The notes below the pieces were generated by a model that was not told where the DNA came from, searched no databases, and saw only the letters and a list, made by a program, of their open reading frames with translations. This document shows positions 1 through 8,839 of a DNA stretch of 9,754 nucleotides, one piece after another. Source of the DNA: Planctomycetota bacterium (GTDB lineage: Bacteria; Planctomycetota; UBA1135; UBA2386); contig JAGQRA010000964.1 in NCBI GenBank assembly GCA_020425885.1, forward strand, positions 1 to 9,754. The letters run 5' to 3'. The first letter of the stretch is position 1, and every line of letters begins with the position of its first letter. The position numbers were made by a program, and so were the translations under genes.

Positions 1-1
1 C

Positions 2-1306
2 GACAACCGTTTCGCGGATGAACTGTCGCACGCGCGCGCCGCGTTGCAGGCCGCCGGCGGCAGCGACATCGCCGCGGTCGACATTGCGCGGCCGTGCGAC
101 GACCCGCTGCAGGTCGAGGCGATGCGTTGGATCGGCGATGCCGCGGCGCGGCAGTTCGGTTCGGTGCTGGCCGAAGATCCCGCGGCGGCCGCCGGTCTCA
201 TCACCGAAGGCCTGCGGGCGTTCGCCGAGGTCGTCGTCAGCGACTTCGGTCACGACAAGGACTGGAGCGGGTTCGCGTCGTTCTGCGGCGCCATCGGCCT
301 TTGGCGCCAGCAGTTCCTCGCGGCGCAGGCCGGCGTCCGGCGTCTGCCCGGCGGCGCGAACGTGCGCCAGTGCCTCGATCAGGCGCTGTGGAGTGGCGGG
401 CGGTCGGCGGCGGTCGGAGCGATCGCCGATGGCCTCGTCGAAGAACTGGACCGTGACCATCCGGCGCTCGGCGACGCGCGGTGGTACGCCGGCTACGCCT
501 GGATGCTGCGCGCCGAGCAGCAGCGGCGGGCGCGGCACGAGGACGCCGCCGTCCTGAGCTACGGCGAAGCCGCGCAACGCTTCGCCGCCGCGGCTGCGGC
601 CCGGCCCGATTACAAGGCGAGCTGCGATTGGCAGACGGCGTTGTGCTGGCTCGGCATCGGCCTGGCCCAGGTGCAGGCCGGTCGGCGCGCCGAAGCCGCC
701 GCGGCCCTCGTCACCGCGGTCGGCTTTCACGGCCAGCTCGCCAGCGCCCGCGATGGACTCGGCTACGACGTGTTGGACCTCGTCGACAAGATCTGTGAAT
801 GGCGCGCCGACGGTTCGAGCCCGGTCGATCCGCTCGAGCTGTTCGCGCGCCTCGATGCCCTGGCCCCGGACACGCCGTTCTGGGCGGTCGCGCTCGCCGA
901 CAGCCAGCTGCGCGAGGCGCTGCGCGCCGATGGCCGCAACCCCGAGCGCGCCATGCGCGACACCGTCGATGCCGGCGGCGAGCCGATCCGCATGCTGCTC
1001 GGTCTGCCCAATGCCGAAGGTGACGAGTACCTGCGCCGTTCGCTCCAGTTGCTGCGCGCCGTCGCCGATCGCCTCGAGACCGCCGAGGACAAGAAGGCGC
1101 TGGCGCAGTCGGCGACGATCCAGGCCGAGCGCAACCTCGAACGCGACATCCTCGATGGCGTCCATGCGGCGCTGACGACCGCCGCGGCAATGCTCGATCG
1201 CGATCCGCCGCCTGAGGCCGCCGATGCCGCCATGCTGCGAACCGTTGCCGCGACGTTCCGCGCCGAACTCGGCGAAGCCCGGCCGCGTTGGCGCAACGGG
1301 CGGTAG
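2..1306 (+). CDS. Alanine-rich helical protein of unknown function (5' end outside window)
   Basis: The reading frame is open from base 2 to the TAG at 1304-1306, giving 434 visible residues, and enters from the left edge, so the true start is not visible. A TTG at 44 is in frame but sits inside continuous coding sequence and is not a convincing start. The protein is almost entirely predicted helix and very rich in Ala, Arg, Asp and Leu. Around visible residues 165-235 there are paired helices with Ala/Gly at the packing positions and a Pro-Asp-Tyr turn, resembling tetratricopeptide-like repeats, although no repeat matches the consensus well. I see no catalytic motif and no membrane segment in the visible part. 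I do not recognise the family. Codon use is strongly GC at third positions, like the neighbouring asnS, so it looks native. The next gene starts 133 bases downstream with its own ribosome binding site. Confidence 0.75.
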   Translation, partial: DNRFADELSHARAALQAAGGSDIAAVDIARPCDDPLQVEAMRWIGDAAARQFGSVLAEDPAAAAGLITEGLRAFAEVVVSDFGHDKDWSGFASFCGAIGLWRQQFLAAQAGVRRLPGGANVRQCLDQALWSGGRSAAVGAIADGLVEELDRDHPALGDARWYAGYAWMLRAEQQRRARHEDAAVLSYGEAAQRFAAAAAARPDYKASCDWQTALCWLGIGLAQVQAGRRAEAAAALVTAVGFHGQLASARDGLGYDVLDLVDKICEWRADGSSPVDPLELFARLDALAPDTPFWAVALADSQLREALRADGRNPERAMRDTVDAGGEPIRMLLGLPNAEGDEYLRRSLQLLRAVADRLETAEDKKALAQSATIQAERNLERDILDGVHAALTTAAAMLDRDPPPEAADAAMLRTVAATFRAELGEARPRWRNGR

Positions 1307-1320
1307 CGCCCCGGCCCGCC

Positions 1321-1358
1321 ACCGCGAGCGGGGGCCCGCGACCGCGAGCGGGGGCCCG
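1321..1358. repeat. Two tandem copies of an 18-base GC-rich unit
   Basis: The 18 bases ACCGCGAGCGGGGGCCCG occur at 1321-1338 and again at 1341-1358, separated by two bases, giving a 20-base period. Each unit contains GGGGGCCC, so each can fold locally. They lie in the gap between the stop of the first gene (1306) and the DUF2167 gene (1440). They could help end transcription or simply be a small local duplication. No T tract follows, so an intrinsic terminator is not clear. Confidence 0.8.
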
Positions 1359-1439
1359 TTTCGCGTCGAGACCGTTGTCCGCGGCTGCTCCGGCTCGCAA
1401 GATGCCGGCCCGATCCATCCCACGAAGGAGACCTCCGCG

Positions 1440-2366
1440 ATGCGCGCGAAACTGTCCGTCATGATCCTGCTCTCGTGCGCCGGCGCGCTGTCGGCGCAGG
1501 ACGAGGGAACCGATCCACAACAGCCGGCCATGACCTTGAAGGAGTCGTTGGCCGAGTTCGAACCAGTCGAAGGCACCGTCGAGCTGCGCGGCATCGCCCG
1601 ACTGGAGCTGCCCGAAGGCTGGGTCTTCCTCGCCGAAGGCCATGGCCAGAGCTTCCTGCGTCAACTCGGCAACCGGGTCGGCAACGAGGTGCTCGGTGTC
1701 GCCGTGCCGGCCGGCTTCCAGGACGACGGCACCTTCGCGGTCTACAGCCACTCCGAGGAGGGCCACGTCGACGATTCCGAGACTCCTGACTACGACGAGC
1801 TGCTCAGCGACATGAAGGAGTCGTCGAAGGCGCAGAGCGAAGAGCGCAAGAAGGCCGGGCTCGGCGGCGTCGAGCTGCTCGGCTGGGCCGAGGCGCCGCA
1901 CTACGACAAGGTGCAGCACAAGCTGTATTGGGCCGAGCGGCTGCAGTTCGAGGGCGAGGACGGCGAGACGCTGAACTACAACGTGCGCATCCTCGGCCGC
2001 ACCGGGCTGCTCGTCGTGCAGGGCGTCGGCGGCATCGAGCAGCTGGCCGAGGTCGCGGCCAGCAGCAAGACGCTGCTCGGGGTCACCGAGTTCGTCGATG
2101 GCAAGCGCTACGACGACTTCGATCCGGCCTACGACAAGCTCGCGGCCTACGGCATCGGCGGTCTGATCGCCGGCAAGCTCGCGCTCAAGGCCGGCCTGTT
2201 CGCCAAGCTGCTGCTGATGCTCAAGGTGCTGTGGAAGCCGATCGCGATCGGCGTCGCGTTCATCGGCGGCGCGATCTTCAAGGTGCTGGGTGGCAAGAAG
2301 CGGGCGCGGGAGGCGGCCGAACGTCGCGAGCGCAGCGAGGCCCGTCAGAACCGCGCCGAGGCGTAG
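1440..2366 (+). CDS. DUF2167 family secreted/membrane-anchored protein
   Basis: This 308-residue protein matches the DUF2167 family, whose biochemical role is not established. The ATG at 1440 is chosen because AAGGAG (1425-1430) lies nine bases upstream and a signal peptide follows directly: residues 1-20 have basic R2/K4, a hydrophobic core and an LSAQ end. The frame is open further upstream (to 1224) but that part overlaps the previous gene. Residues 30-225 form the domain. Family-like features are the LPEGWVFL stretch near residue 57, YDKVQHKLYWAERL at 155-168 and the LNYNVRILGR stretch at 178-187. Residues 236-284 hold two hydrophobic stretches interrupted by lysines (K246, K250, K256, K262), as in the usual C-terminal membrane anchor. 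A strongly charged Arg/Glu tail (285-308) follows and is probably cytoplasmic. asnS starts 42 bases downstream with no obvious promoter between, so co-transcription is possible but not functionally telling. Confidence 0.85.
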   Translation: MRAKLSVMILLSCAGALSAQDEGTDPQQPAMTLKESLAEFEPVEGTVELRGIARLELPEGWVFLAEGHGQSFLRQLGNRVGNEVLGVAVPAGFQDDGTFAVYSHSEEGHVDDSETPDYDELLSDMKESSKAQSEERKKAGLGGVELLGWAEAPHYDKVQHKLYWAERLQFEGEDGETLNYNVRILGRTGLLVVQGVGGIEQLAEVAASSKTLLGVTEFVDGKRYDDFDPAYDKLAAYGIGGLIAGKLALKAGLFAKLLLMLKVLWKPIAIGVAFIGGAIFKVLGGKKRAREAAERRERSEARQNRAEA

Positions 2367-2408
2367 TGTCCGCTTGAAAGGGGCCTCGCTTCGCGGAACA
2401 GTCCGTGG

Positions 2409-3809
<1,401 letters not shown>

Positions 3810-3823
3810 GCGACGGGGCCGCG

Positions 3824-4354
3824 GTGTTCGCGTTGCGGGTCGTGCTCGGGCTGTTGATCGCGGGCCAGGTCGCGGTCGCGATCCTGTTGTGGCCCGAGCT
3901 GCCGGCGCGCATTCCGACGCACTTCGGTGGCGACGGCAGTCCCGACAACTGGGCGGCGCCGGACATCGAGTGGTTCGTGATCTCAGGCGTGCTGGCGTTG
4001 ATCGGGGGTGGACTCGGCTTCGTGATGCCGGGCGTGGTCGATCGGCTCGTCGGCAGCGACTCGGCGTTGTTGAGCGTGCCCGACCGCGAACGGTTCTCGG
4101 CGCTGCCGCTGCCGGCCAGGCTCGCGGCGATGTGGCCGGTCAGGGTGGGGGTGGTCGTGATCGGCTGCGAGTTGCAGGTGTTGACGATGTTCCTGCTCGG
4201 CGGCACGTATCTCGTTGCGCGCGGCGATTGGTCGGGGTTGCCGCAGGTCGGGCTGTATGGGCTGATGGCGCTGCTGCTAGTCACTTCGACGGTGATCGCG
4301 GTCGGCAGCTCGCGGGCGGTGCGGCGGGAGATTGCGGCGGCGGGGGTCGGGTAG
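3824..4354 (+). CDS. DUF1648 domain membrane protein
   Basis: This 176-residue integral membrane protein has a GTG start at 3824, chosen because it lies just after the asnS stop and directly begins the first hydrophobic segment; the frame itself is open into asnS but that part is a shadow. Four membrane segments are visible: about residues 5-23, 49-70, 105-130 and 142-161. Between the first two lies the DUF1648 signature, WPELPARIPTHFGGDGSPDNW at about 23-43, with the conserved Pro-x-x-Ile-Pro-x-His-Phe and Gly-x-Pro-Asp pattern. DUF1648 occurs in small bacterial membrane proteins, including the SdpI immunity group, but its general biochemical role is not known. SdpI-like function is not supported beyond that domain. 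The 14-base gap after asnS suggests shared transcription. A short GGGG run (3814-3817) could serve as a weak ribosome binding site. Confidence 0.85.
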   Translation: MFALRVVLGLLIAGQVAVAILLWPELPARIPTHFGGDGSPDNWAAPDIEWFVISGVLALIGGGLGFVMPGVVDRLVGSDSALLSVPDRERFSALPLPARLAAMWPVRVGVVVIGCELQVLTMFLLGGTYLVARGDWSGLPQVGLYGLMALLLVTSTVIAVGSSRAVRREIAAAGVG

Positions 4355-4450
4355 GGGGGCGGTTCTTTGTTGGTGGCGATGCGGCGAATCTGGGCCCTTG
4401 TGAGGGGTTGACGGCGCGCCGGATCCAGGTGACTCTCGGCACCTACCACA

Positions 4451-4455
4451 GGAGG
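4451..4455 (+). promoter_or_regulatory. Strong ribosome binding site fixing the start at 4462
   Basis: GGAGG lies six bases before the ATG at 4462. This decides the start of the repeat-bearing secreted protein, whose frame is otherwise open far upstream. The leader also has a 5-bp stem (AGGTG 4427-4431 with CACCT 4440-4444, 8-base loop) just upstream. A TTGACG at 4408-4413 could be a -35 box, but no good -10 follows at the right distance, so I do not call a promoter. Confidence 0.7.
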
Positions 4456-4461
4456 TTGCGC

Positions 4462-5478
<1,017 letters not shown>

Positions 5479-5480
5479 AG

Positions 5481-6779
5481 ATGAGGACTATCCCATTCTC
5501 CCCGCTTCTCGTTGCGCTCAGCACCTTCTCCCTTGCACTGCCAGGCCAGCGGATCTGGCGGGTCAATTGCGCTGGCGGTCCCAATGTTGACTACACCGAC
5601 TTGCCGCAGGCCGTTGCGGCGGCTTCACCTGGGGACACGATCTACGTCTATCATGACACCCCGACTTGCCCCGGTGCGATGCAGGGTTACACAGCTCCAA
5701 CCATCGACAAGCCTCTGAACATCGTTGGCTTCAACGTCACGGCGGCGACCCCAGGCTCCGGCAACACTCCGACCTGGGCCAAGCTGATGGGGCTCTTGAC
5801 GATTCGCAACATCGCTGCCAACGAGCGCGTTTCGATCAGCAACATCGATGTCACGCCAATCGTGGCGGCGCCGCCTCCTTTGCAGCATGGCCTCTTGATA
5901 GAGAACTGTGACGGCCCAGTCCTGCTCGAGGACTTCTACTACGCTGCTGCGGGATATGTGAACTCAGTCGTCAGGATTGACAACTGCAGGAACGTCACGA
6001 TGCGCGGTTGCCTGTTCCTCCTGAGTGGAGTGCCATTGACATTCATTGACTCGACTGCCCTGCTGAGTACCGTACGGACGGGTTCTCCCTTCGATCCTTT
6101 CTGGAGCCAACCGTACAACTACACCGCGAACGCTGAGGCCTTGCATATGCGCAACTCGGACGTGACCGTGATCGGATCCTTGATCGAGGGCGCGCCGGAG
6201 CGGAACTGGTATCCCGTCGCCAATTGGTACGCGACGGTCGGCGCGGTGGTCGAGAGCGGCACGCTGAGGATCGGGCCGGCGACATGGCTGCTGGGCGGCC
6301 GCTGCTCTGGTGCTCCCTGCAACGCGGACTCGTACTTCCTGCCGCACCCGAGCCAGGCCCAGGTCCTCTACGACTCGCGGGCCTGGCCGCTGTACTTCAA
6401 CTGGACCCCGATGCCCTACACCCCCGCCACGATCCACGCGACCTACCACGACTGGGTCGTCGCCGGCGAGAACTACTCGGTCTCGGTCGTCGGCCCGCCG
6501 AACGGCTGGGGTCTGCTCGCGGTCGGCAGCGCCACGGTCACGCCGATCAACATCGGCATCGGCATGCTTGCCATGGACCCGTTCACGGCCGGGGTCATCG
6601 GCCTGCGCCGGCTGAGCGGCATCGGCGAGGCCGTCTGGCCGATGAGCTGCGCGGTCCAGGCCGGCGTCGCCCACGCCTTCGCCTTCCAGGCCGCGGTCCT
6701 CGACAGCAGCACCGGCACGATCTCGCTTACGGTGCCGTCGCCGTTCACCGTCGGCTGGCCACATGGCCATGCGCCATGA
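5481..6779 (+). CDS. Secreted right-handed beta-helix-like protein of unknown function
   Basis: This is a 432-residue protein. The ATG at 5481 is preferred to a GTG at 5466 because GGGAGG (5468-5473) lies seven bases upstream and a signal peptide begins directly (hydrophobic core about 6-20, then ALPGQ). Residues 22-60 contain DYTDLPQAVAAASPGDTIYV, the usual opening of secreted parallel beta-helix proteins. From about 75 to 235 there are successive short strands with Asn/Asp turns (ISNIDVTPI, LLIENCDGPVLLEDF, VVRIDNCRNVTMRGCLF, LHMRNSDVTVIGSLIEG), consistent with helix rungs. Residues from about 330 to 432 look like a separate beta-sandwich tail ending FQAAVLDSSTGTISLTVPS. No catalytic residues of pectate lyases are recognisable. 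Base composition changes near 6180 (residue 233), from about 59 to 70 % G+C by hand count, suggesting a mosaic gene. Its last 88 bases recur at 8703-8790. Confidence 0.8.
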   Translation: MRTIPFSPLLVALSTFSLALPGQRIWRVNCAGGPNVDYTDLPQAVAAASPGDTIYVYHDTPTCPGAMQGYTAPTIDKPLNIVGFNVTAATPGSGNTPTWAKLMGLLTIRNIAANERVSISNIDVTPIVAAPPPLQHGLLIENCDGPVLLEDFYYAAAGYVNSVVRIDNCRNVTMRGCLFLLSGVPLTFIDSTALLSTVRTGSPFDPFWSQPYNYTANAEALHMRNSDVTVIGSLIEGAPERNWYPVANWYATVGAVVESGTLRIGPATWLLGGRCSGAPCNADSYFLPHPSQAQVLYDSRAWPLYFNWTPMPYTPATIHATYHDWVVAGENYSVSVVGPPNGWGLLAVGSATVTPINIGIGMLAMDPFTAGVIGLRRLSGIGEAVWPMSCAVQAGVAHAFAFQAAVLDSSTGTISLTVPSPFTVGWPHGHAP

Positions 6780-6895
6780 TCGCCAACTGACGGCGACCAG
6801 AACGGGGCGTCGTCCCGACGAGCGCGCGGCAGCTACGCCCCGAGGCCGCCCGGCAGATCCAGCTCGTCGATCTCGGGGTGGGTGAAGAGTAGGCG
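6692..6895. repeat. Direct repeat copy 1 flanking the toxin-antitoxin insert
   Basis: This segment matches 8703-8899 in the same orientation. By hand there are four mismatches in the first 88 bases, which end the beta-helix gene. The rest has about a dozen mismatches, a 4-base indel just after the stop, and a 3-base indel near the right end. It covers the last 29 sense codons and stop of the beta-helix gene, the ~50-base gap, and the last 20 sense codons of a small-subunit gene on the other strand. Similarity stops at about 6895. Confidence 0.9.
6833..6895 (-). pseudogene. Orphan C-terminal tail of the MetS-like small transporter subunit
   Basis: Read on the minus strand these bases encode RLLFTHPEIDELDLPGGLGA followed by TAG. 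The intact gene at 8840-9025 ends RILTHPEIDEPDLPGGLGP. The two tails share THPEIDE-DLPGGLG, and the length difference is an in-frame 3-base indel. Upstream (above 6895) the similarity to the intact gene is lost, including the membrane segment and start, so this cannot be a functional copy. It is the minus-strand part of direct repeat copy 1. Confidence 0.85.
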
Positions 6896-6965
6896 TCCGA
6901 CGGGAAGCCGCTTGCTCCGCGCGCGAACCGGCTCGGCCGCCTTACCGACCCCTACGCACGCGGTG

Positions 6966-6979
6966 CTCGGACCCCCGAG
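6966..6979. repeat. Small inverted repeat upstream of the AbiE promoter
   Basis: CTCGG (6966-6970) and CCGAG (6975-6979) flank the loop ACCC, giving a perfect 5-bp stem. It ends eight bases before the larger palindrome at 6987. Known AbiE promoters carry two inverted repeats bound by the antitoxin, so this could be a second site, but the arms are short and differ in sequence from the main palindrome. Chance is quite possible in GC-rich DNA. Confidence 0.3.
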
Positions 6980-6986
6980 ACAAACC

Positions 6987-7013
6987 GTAGCCAGACACCC
7001 CTAACCTGGCTAC
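6987..7013. promoter_or_regulatory. Palindromic candidate operator of the AbiE module
   Basis: GTAGCCAG (6987-6994) and CTGGCTAC (7006-7013) are perfect 8-base inverted arms around an 11-base spacer, 15 bases before the antitoxin ATG. AbiEi antitoxins are known to repress their own operon by binding inverted repeats in the promoter through the N-terminal winged helix. The position and the overlap with the likely -35 and -10 boxes fit that role. Binding itself is inferred. Confidence 0.65.
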
Positions 7014-7016
7014 ACT
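6988..7016 (+). promoter_or_regulatory. Candidate promoter of the AbiE operon with a near-leaderless transcript
   Basis: TAGCCA (6988-6993) matches the sigma-70 -35 consensus at four of six positions, and TACACT (7011-7016) matches the -10 at four of six, separated by exactly 17 bases. Transcription would start near 7023, leaving only about five or six bases before the ATG at 7029. No Shine-Dalgarno sequence is present there, which agrees with a very short leader. Confidence 0.45.
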
Positions 7017-7028
7017 TTGTCCCACGCC

Positions 7029-7607
7029 ATGGCGTCCGCTCTCGAACAACTTCCCGCCGTGTTCAGCCGCGCCCAGGCCAACGCAGCCGGGGTATCGAAA
7101 CGCCAACTCTACGACTGGCGGGACACTGGTGCAGTCGAGCCCCTCGGGCGCGGCCTCTTCCTCCGCGCAGGGACCCCTGGCGATCCCGACCTGATCGAGA
7201 TCGCCGCGCGCGCGCCGAGAGCCACGCTCTGTCTGCGGAGTGCGCTCGCCAGGCACGGCCTGACCGACGAGATTCCCGAGGCGATTCACCTCGCCATCGA
7301 GCGGACCCAGCGCCCTCCCAAGTCCGCGGCGCCCGTGACCTGGCACCGCTTCGACTCGGCCACGTTCGACATCGGCAGGGAGGAGATCGAGGTCACGGAC
7401 GGCTACCGGATCGGGCTCTACTCACCGGCAAGGACCATCATCGACACGTTCAGGCTCCGACACATCGAAGGGCAGGACACCGCCAACAAGGCCCTGCAAC
7501 GCTGGCTCCGCCGACCGCGGACACGGCCGGCGGAACTGCTGCGGCTCGCCCGTGAGTTCCCAAAGGCCGAACCGGCGATTCGCGCAGCCCTGGAGACCCT
7601 CTTGTGA
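7029..7607 (+). CDS. abiEi: AbiEi-type antitoxin / autorepressor of a type IV toxin-antitoxin system
   Basis: This is a 192-residue protein. AbiEi-family antitoxins protect against the paired AbiEii nucleotidyltransferase without a stable protein complex, and repress their own promoter. Residues 8-47 form the N-terminal winged helix: VFSRAQANAAGVSKRQLYDW gives the helix-turn-helix, and the wing ends VEPLGRGLFLRA. The C-terminal antitoxin domain follows, with ATLCLRSALARHGLTDEIPE at 65-84, HLAIERTQRPP at 87-97 and YSPARTIIDTFRLR at 131-144, all typical of the family. An in-frame TTG at 7017 is possible, but the ATG at 7029 puts the start at the expected distance from the wHTH and the promoter. 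No ribosome binding site precedes it. The stop TGA overlaps the toxin start GTG as GTGA, so translation is probably coupled and the antitoxin is made first. Confidence 0.88.
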   Translation: MASALEQLPAVFSRAQANAAGVSKRQLYDWRDTGAVEPLGRGLFLRAGTPGDPDLIEIAARAPRATLCLRSALARHGLTDEIPEAIHLAIERTQRPPKSAAPVTWHRFDSATFDIGREEIEVTDGYRIGLYSPARTIIDTFRLRHIEGQDTANKALQRWLRRPRTRPAELLRLAREFPKAEPAIRAALETLL

Positions 7608-8497
7608 ACGGCAAACCGACGCGCAAGACGGCGGCCGGGCGCGCCTATCTCGATCTTCGGAAGCTGGCCTCGGAGCAGGGGCGGCCGACCGCCGAACTGC
7701 ATCAACTCTACGCCCTGGAAGGGCTCCTCGCTCGGCTTCCCGGCTCGGAACACTCACGACGCTTCGTCCTCAAGGGTGGCGTCCTCCTCGCCGCCTTCGA
7801 CGCCAGGCGCCCCACCAAGGACATCGACCTCGCAGCATCGGGCCTTCCGAACGACCCGGAATCGGTGCGCGTCGCGATCGCGGCCGTTCTCCAGGTCGAG
7901 ACCGGGGACGGTCTGACGTTCGACGTACGTGAGATGACTGCGGAGACCATCCGCGAGGGCGACGCATACAGCGGTGTGCGCGTGAGCGTCCCCTGCCAGC
8001 TCGCCACCGCGGTCGTGGACTTCCACGTCGATGTCAACGTCGGGGACCCGATCGTCCCGGCTCCCGAGACCCTCGAAATCCCACGCCTCCTCGGCGGCGA
8101 ACCCATCCGCGTGCTCGGCTATCCGGTCACCATGGTACTCGCCGAGAAGATCGTGACGGCCCTCGAACGCGGCCCGGCCAACACCCGATGGCGCGACTTC
8201 GCAGACATCTTGACACTCGCCGAGAAGCACTCGGTGAACGCCCCTGCACTCCAACGATCGCTCCGTGCCGTGGCCGACCACCGGGGCATCGACACTGCAC
8301 CCCTCTCCGACAGCCTGGAAGGTCTCGCCGAGCACGGAAGGGCGCAGTGGTCCGCATGGCGAAGGCGAACCGGCCAGACGGCTCTACCCGAGGACTTGGC
8401 TGATGTGCTGGGGCGCGTGTGCGCGTTCGCGGATCCGCTCCTGAGTGCCGACGGCGTCACTGGGACATGGAGCCCCGCTGCATCCGCCTGGGAATAG
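7604..8497 (+). CDS. abiEii: AbiEii-type nucleotidyltransferase toxin
   Basis: This 297-residue protein belongs to the AbiEii/AbiGii (DUF1814) nucleotidyltransferase toxins, of the DNA polymerase-beta-like fold. The four family motifs are visible. Motif I is VLKGGVLLAAF with G58/G59, followed by TKDIDLA with metal-binding D73 and D75. Motif II is VVDFHVDVNVGD, whose Asp (D139 or D143) is the likely third acidic residue. Motif III is VTMVLAEKI with K182. Motif IV is NTRWRDFADI with D198 or D201. All key residues are present, so it should be active. Relatives act on nucleotides or tRNA: mycobacterial MenT3 adds pyrimidines to tRNA 3' ends. Which substrate this one uses cannot be read from the sequence. 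The GTG start overlaps the antitoxin stop by four bases. The C-terminus is helical, and the last ~25 residues after FADPLL are probably disordered. Confidence 0.9.
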   Translation: MNGKPTRKTAAGRAYLDLRKLASEQGRPTAELHQLYALEGLLARLPGSEHSRRFVLKGGVLLAAFDARRPTKDIDLAASGLPNDPESVRVAIAAVLQVETGDGLTFDVREMTAETIREGDAYSGVRVSVPCQLATAVVDFHVDVNVGDPIVPAPETLEIPRLLGGEPIRVLGYPVTMVLAEKIVTALERGPANTRWRDFADILTLAEKHSVNAPALQRSLRAVADHRGIDTAPLSDSLEGLAEHGRAQWSAWRRRTGQTALPEDLADVLGRVCAFADPLLSADGVTGTWSPAASAWE

Positions 8498-8702
8498 GAT
8501 GAGTCCCTGGCGACTGCCGGTGCACGTCCCCGTTCAGGAAGCCGTCCTCGCTGAGACCAATCGTCTCCTCGACTCGACGACTCGACACGCGCCATTGGCG
8601 TCCGCTCTCGCCCCGAAGCCAGCGCACGCCCATCGCTCGAAGGCCCCGTCCGATGCCTGGATTCGACGCGGAATCACCGCGGCTGAGTTTGCTGGCAGGA
8701 CG
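8498..8702. other. Stretch without a recognisable gene downstream of the toxin
   Basis: About 205 bases separate the toxin stop from the second direct repeat. A frame from ATG 8499 is open across it and into the repeat, but it has no ribosome binding site of note, no recognisable domain, and ends in a wrong frame of the repeat. The region holds a short run of overlapping CTCGA/CGACT motifs (about 8570-8585) and a near-copy of the bases around the antitoxin start (8586-8610). It may be the degraded end of the inserted DNA. Confidence 0.5.
8586..8610 (+). repeat. Near-copy of the sequence around the antitoxin start codon
   Basis: GGCGTCCGCTCTCG at 8597-8610 is identical to 7031-7044, which is the G of the antitoxin ATG and the next 13 bases. 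The preceding bases also agree apart from small indels (CACGCCAT at 7023-7030 against CACGCGCCATT at 8586-8596). It could be a remnant of a second AbiEi-like start or a duplication footprint. Chance is not excluded. Confidence 0.45.
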
Positions 8703-8703
8703 C

Positions 8704-8790
8704 GCGGTCCTCGACAGCAGCACCGGCACGATCTCGCTGACGGTGCCGTCGCCGTTCACCGTCGGCTGGCCACATGGCCACAGGCCATGA
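8704..8790 (+). pseudogene. Orphan C-terminal tail of the beta-helix protein
   Basis: These bases encode AVLDSSTGTISLTVPSPF and then TVGWPHGHRP and TGA. Only one residue differs from the end of the protein at 5481-6779, which has GHAP. The frame and stop are kept, but no matching sequence lies upstream of 8703. A short frame from ATG 8653 could read through it (45 residues), but nothing suggests that this is expressed. Confidence 0.85.
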
Positions 8791-8810
8791 TCTCTGACGG
8801 CGACCAGAAC

Positions 8811-8837
8811 GCGGCGCCGCCCCGACCAGCGCGCCGC
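8811..8837 (-). terminator. GC-rich hairpin just after the small-subunit gene
   Basis: GCGGCGC (8811-8817) and GCGCCGC (8831-8837) form a perfect 7-bp stem with a 13-base loop, starting three bases beyond the stop of the minus-strand gene. No T tract follows, so it would be an atypical terminator. Copy 1 of the repeat has lost this exact stem but can form a different short one (CGTCG-TCC-CGACG). Confidence 0.3.
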
Positions 8838-8839
8838 CG

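Larger units (their letters stand above)
6896..8702. mobile_element. Inserted AbiE toxin-antitoxin island between direct repeats
   Basis: About 1.8 kb lies between the two copies of a ~200-base repeat. It holds the promoter-operator and two genes of a type IV toxin-antitoxin module, plus about 205 bases without a recognisable gene at the right end. Removing it with one repeat copy would leave the beta-helix gene and the small-subunit gene as convergent neighbours. There is no transposase, integrase, tRNA target or clear terminal inverted repeat, so the insertion mechanism is not identified and the mobile-element label rests only on context. Confidence 0.55.

Noticed and set aside
4408..4436. 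Promoter for the repeat-bearing gene
   Set aside because: TTGACG is a good -35 box, but the bases 17 positions downstream (GACTCT) match the -10 at only two of six positions.
7017..7028. TTG at 7017 as the antitoxin start
   Set aside because: It directly abuts the likely -10 box, so it would lie upstream of the expected transcript start. The ATG at 7029 fits the family's N-terminus.
6896..8702. Terminal inverted repeats or transposase marking the island as an insertion sequence
   Set aside because: I compared both ends by eye and found no convincing inverted match, and no recombinase gene lies between the repeats.
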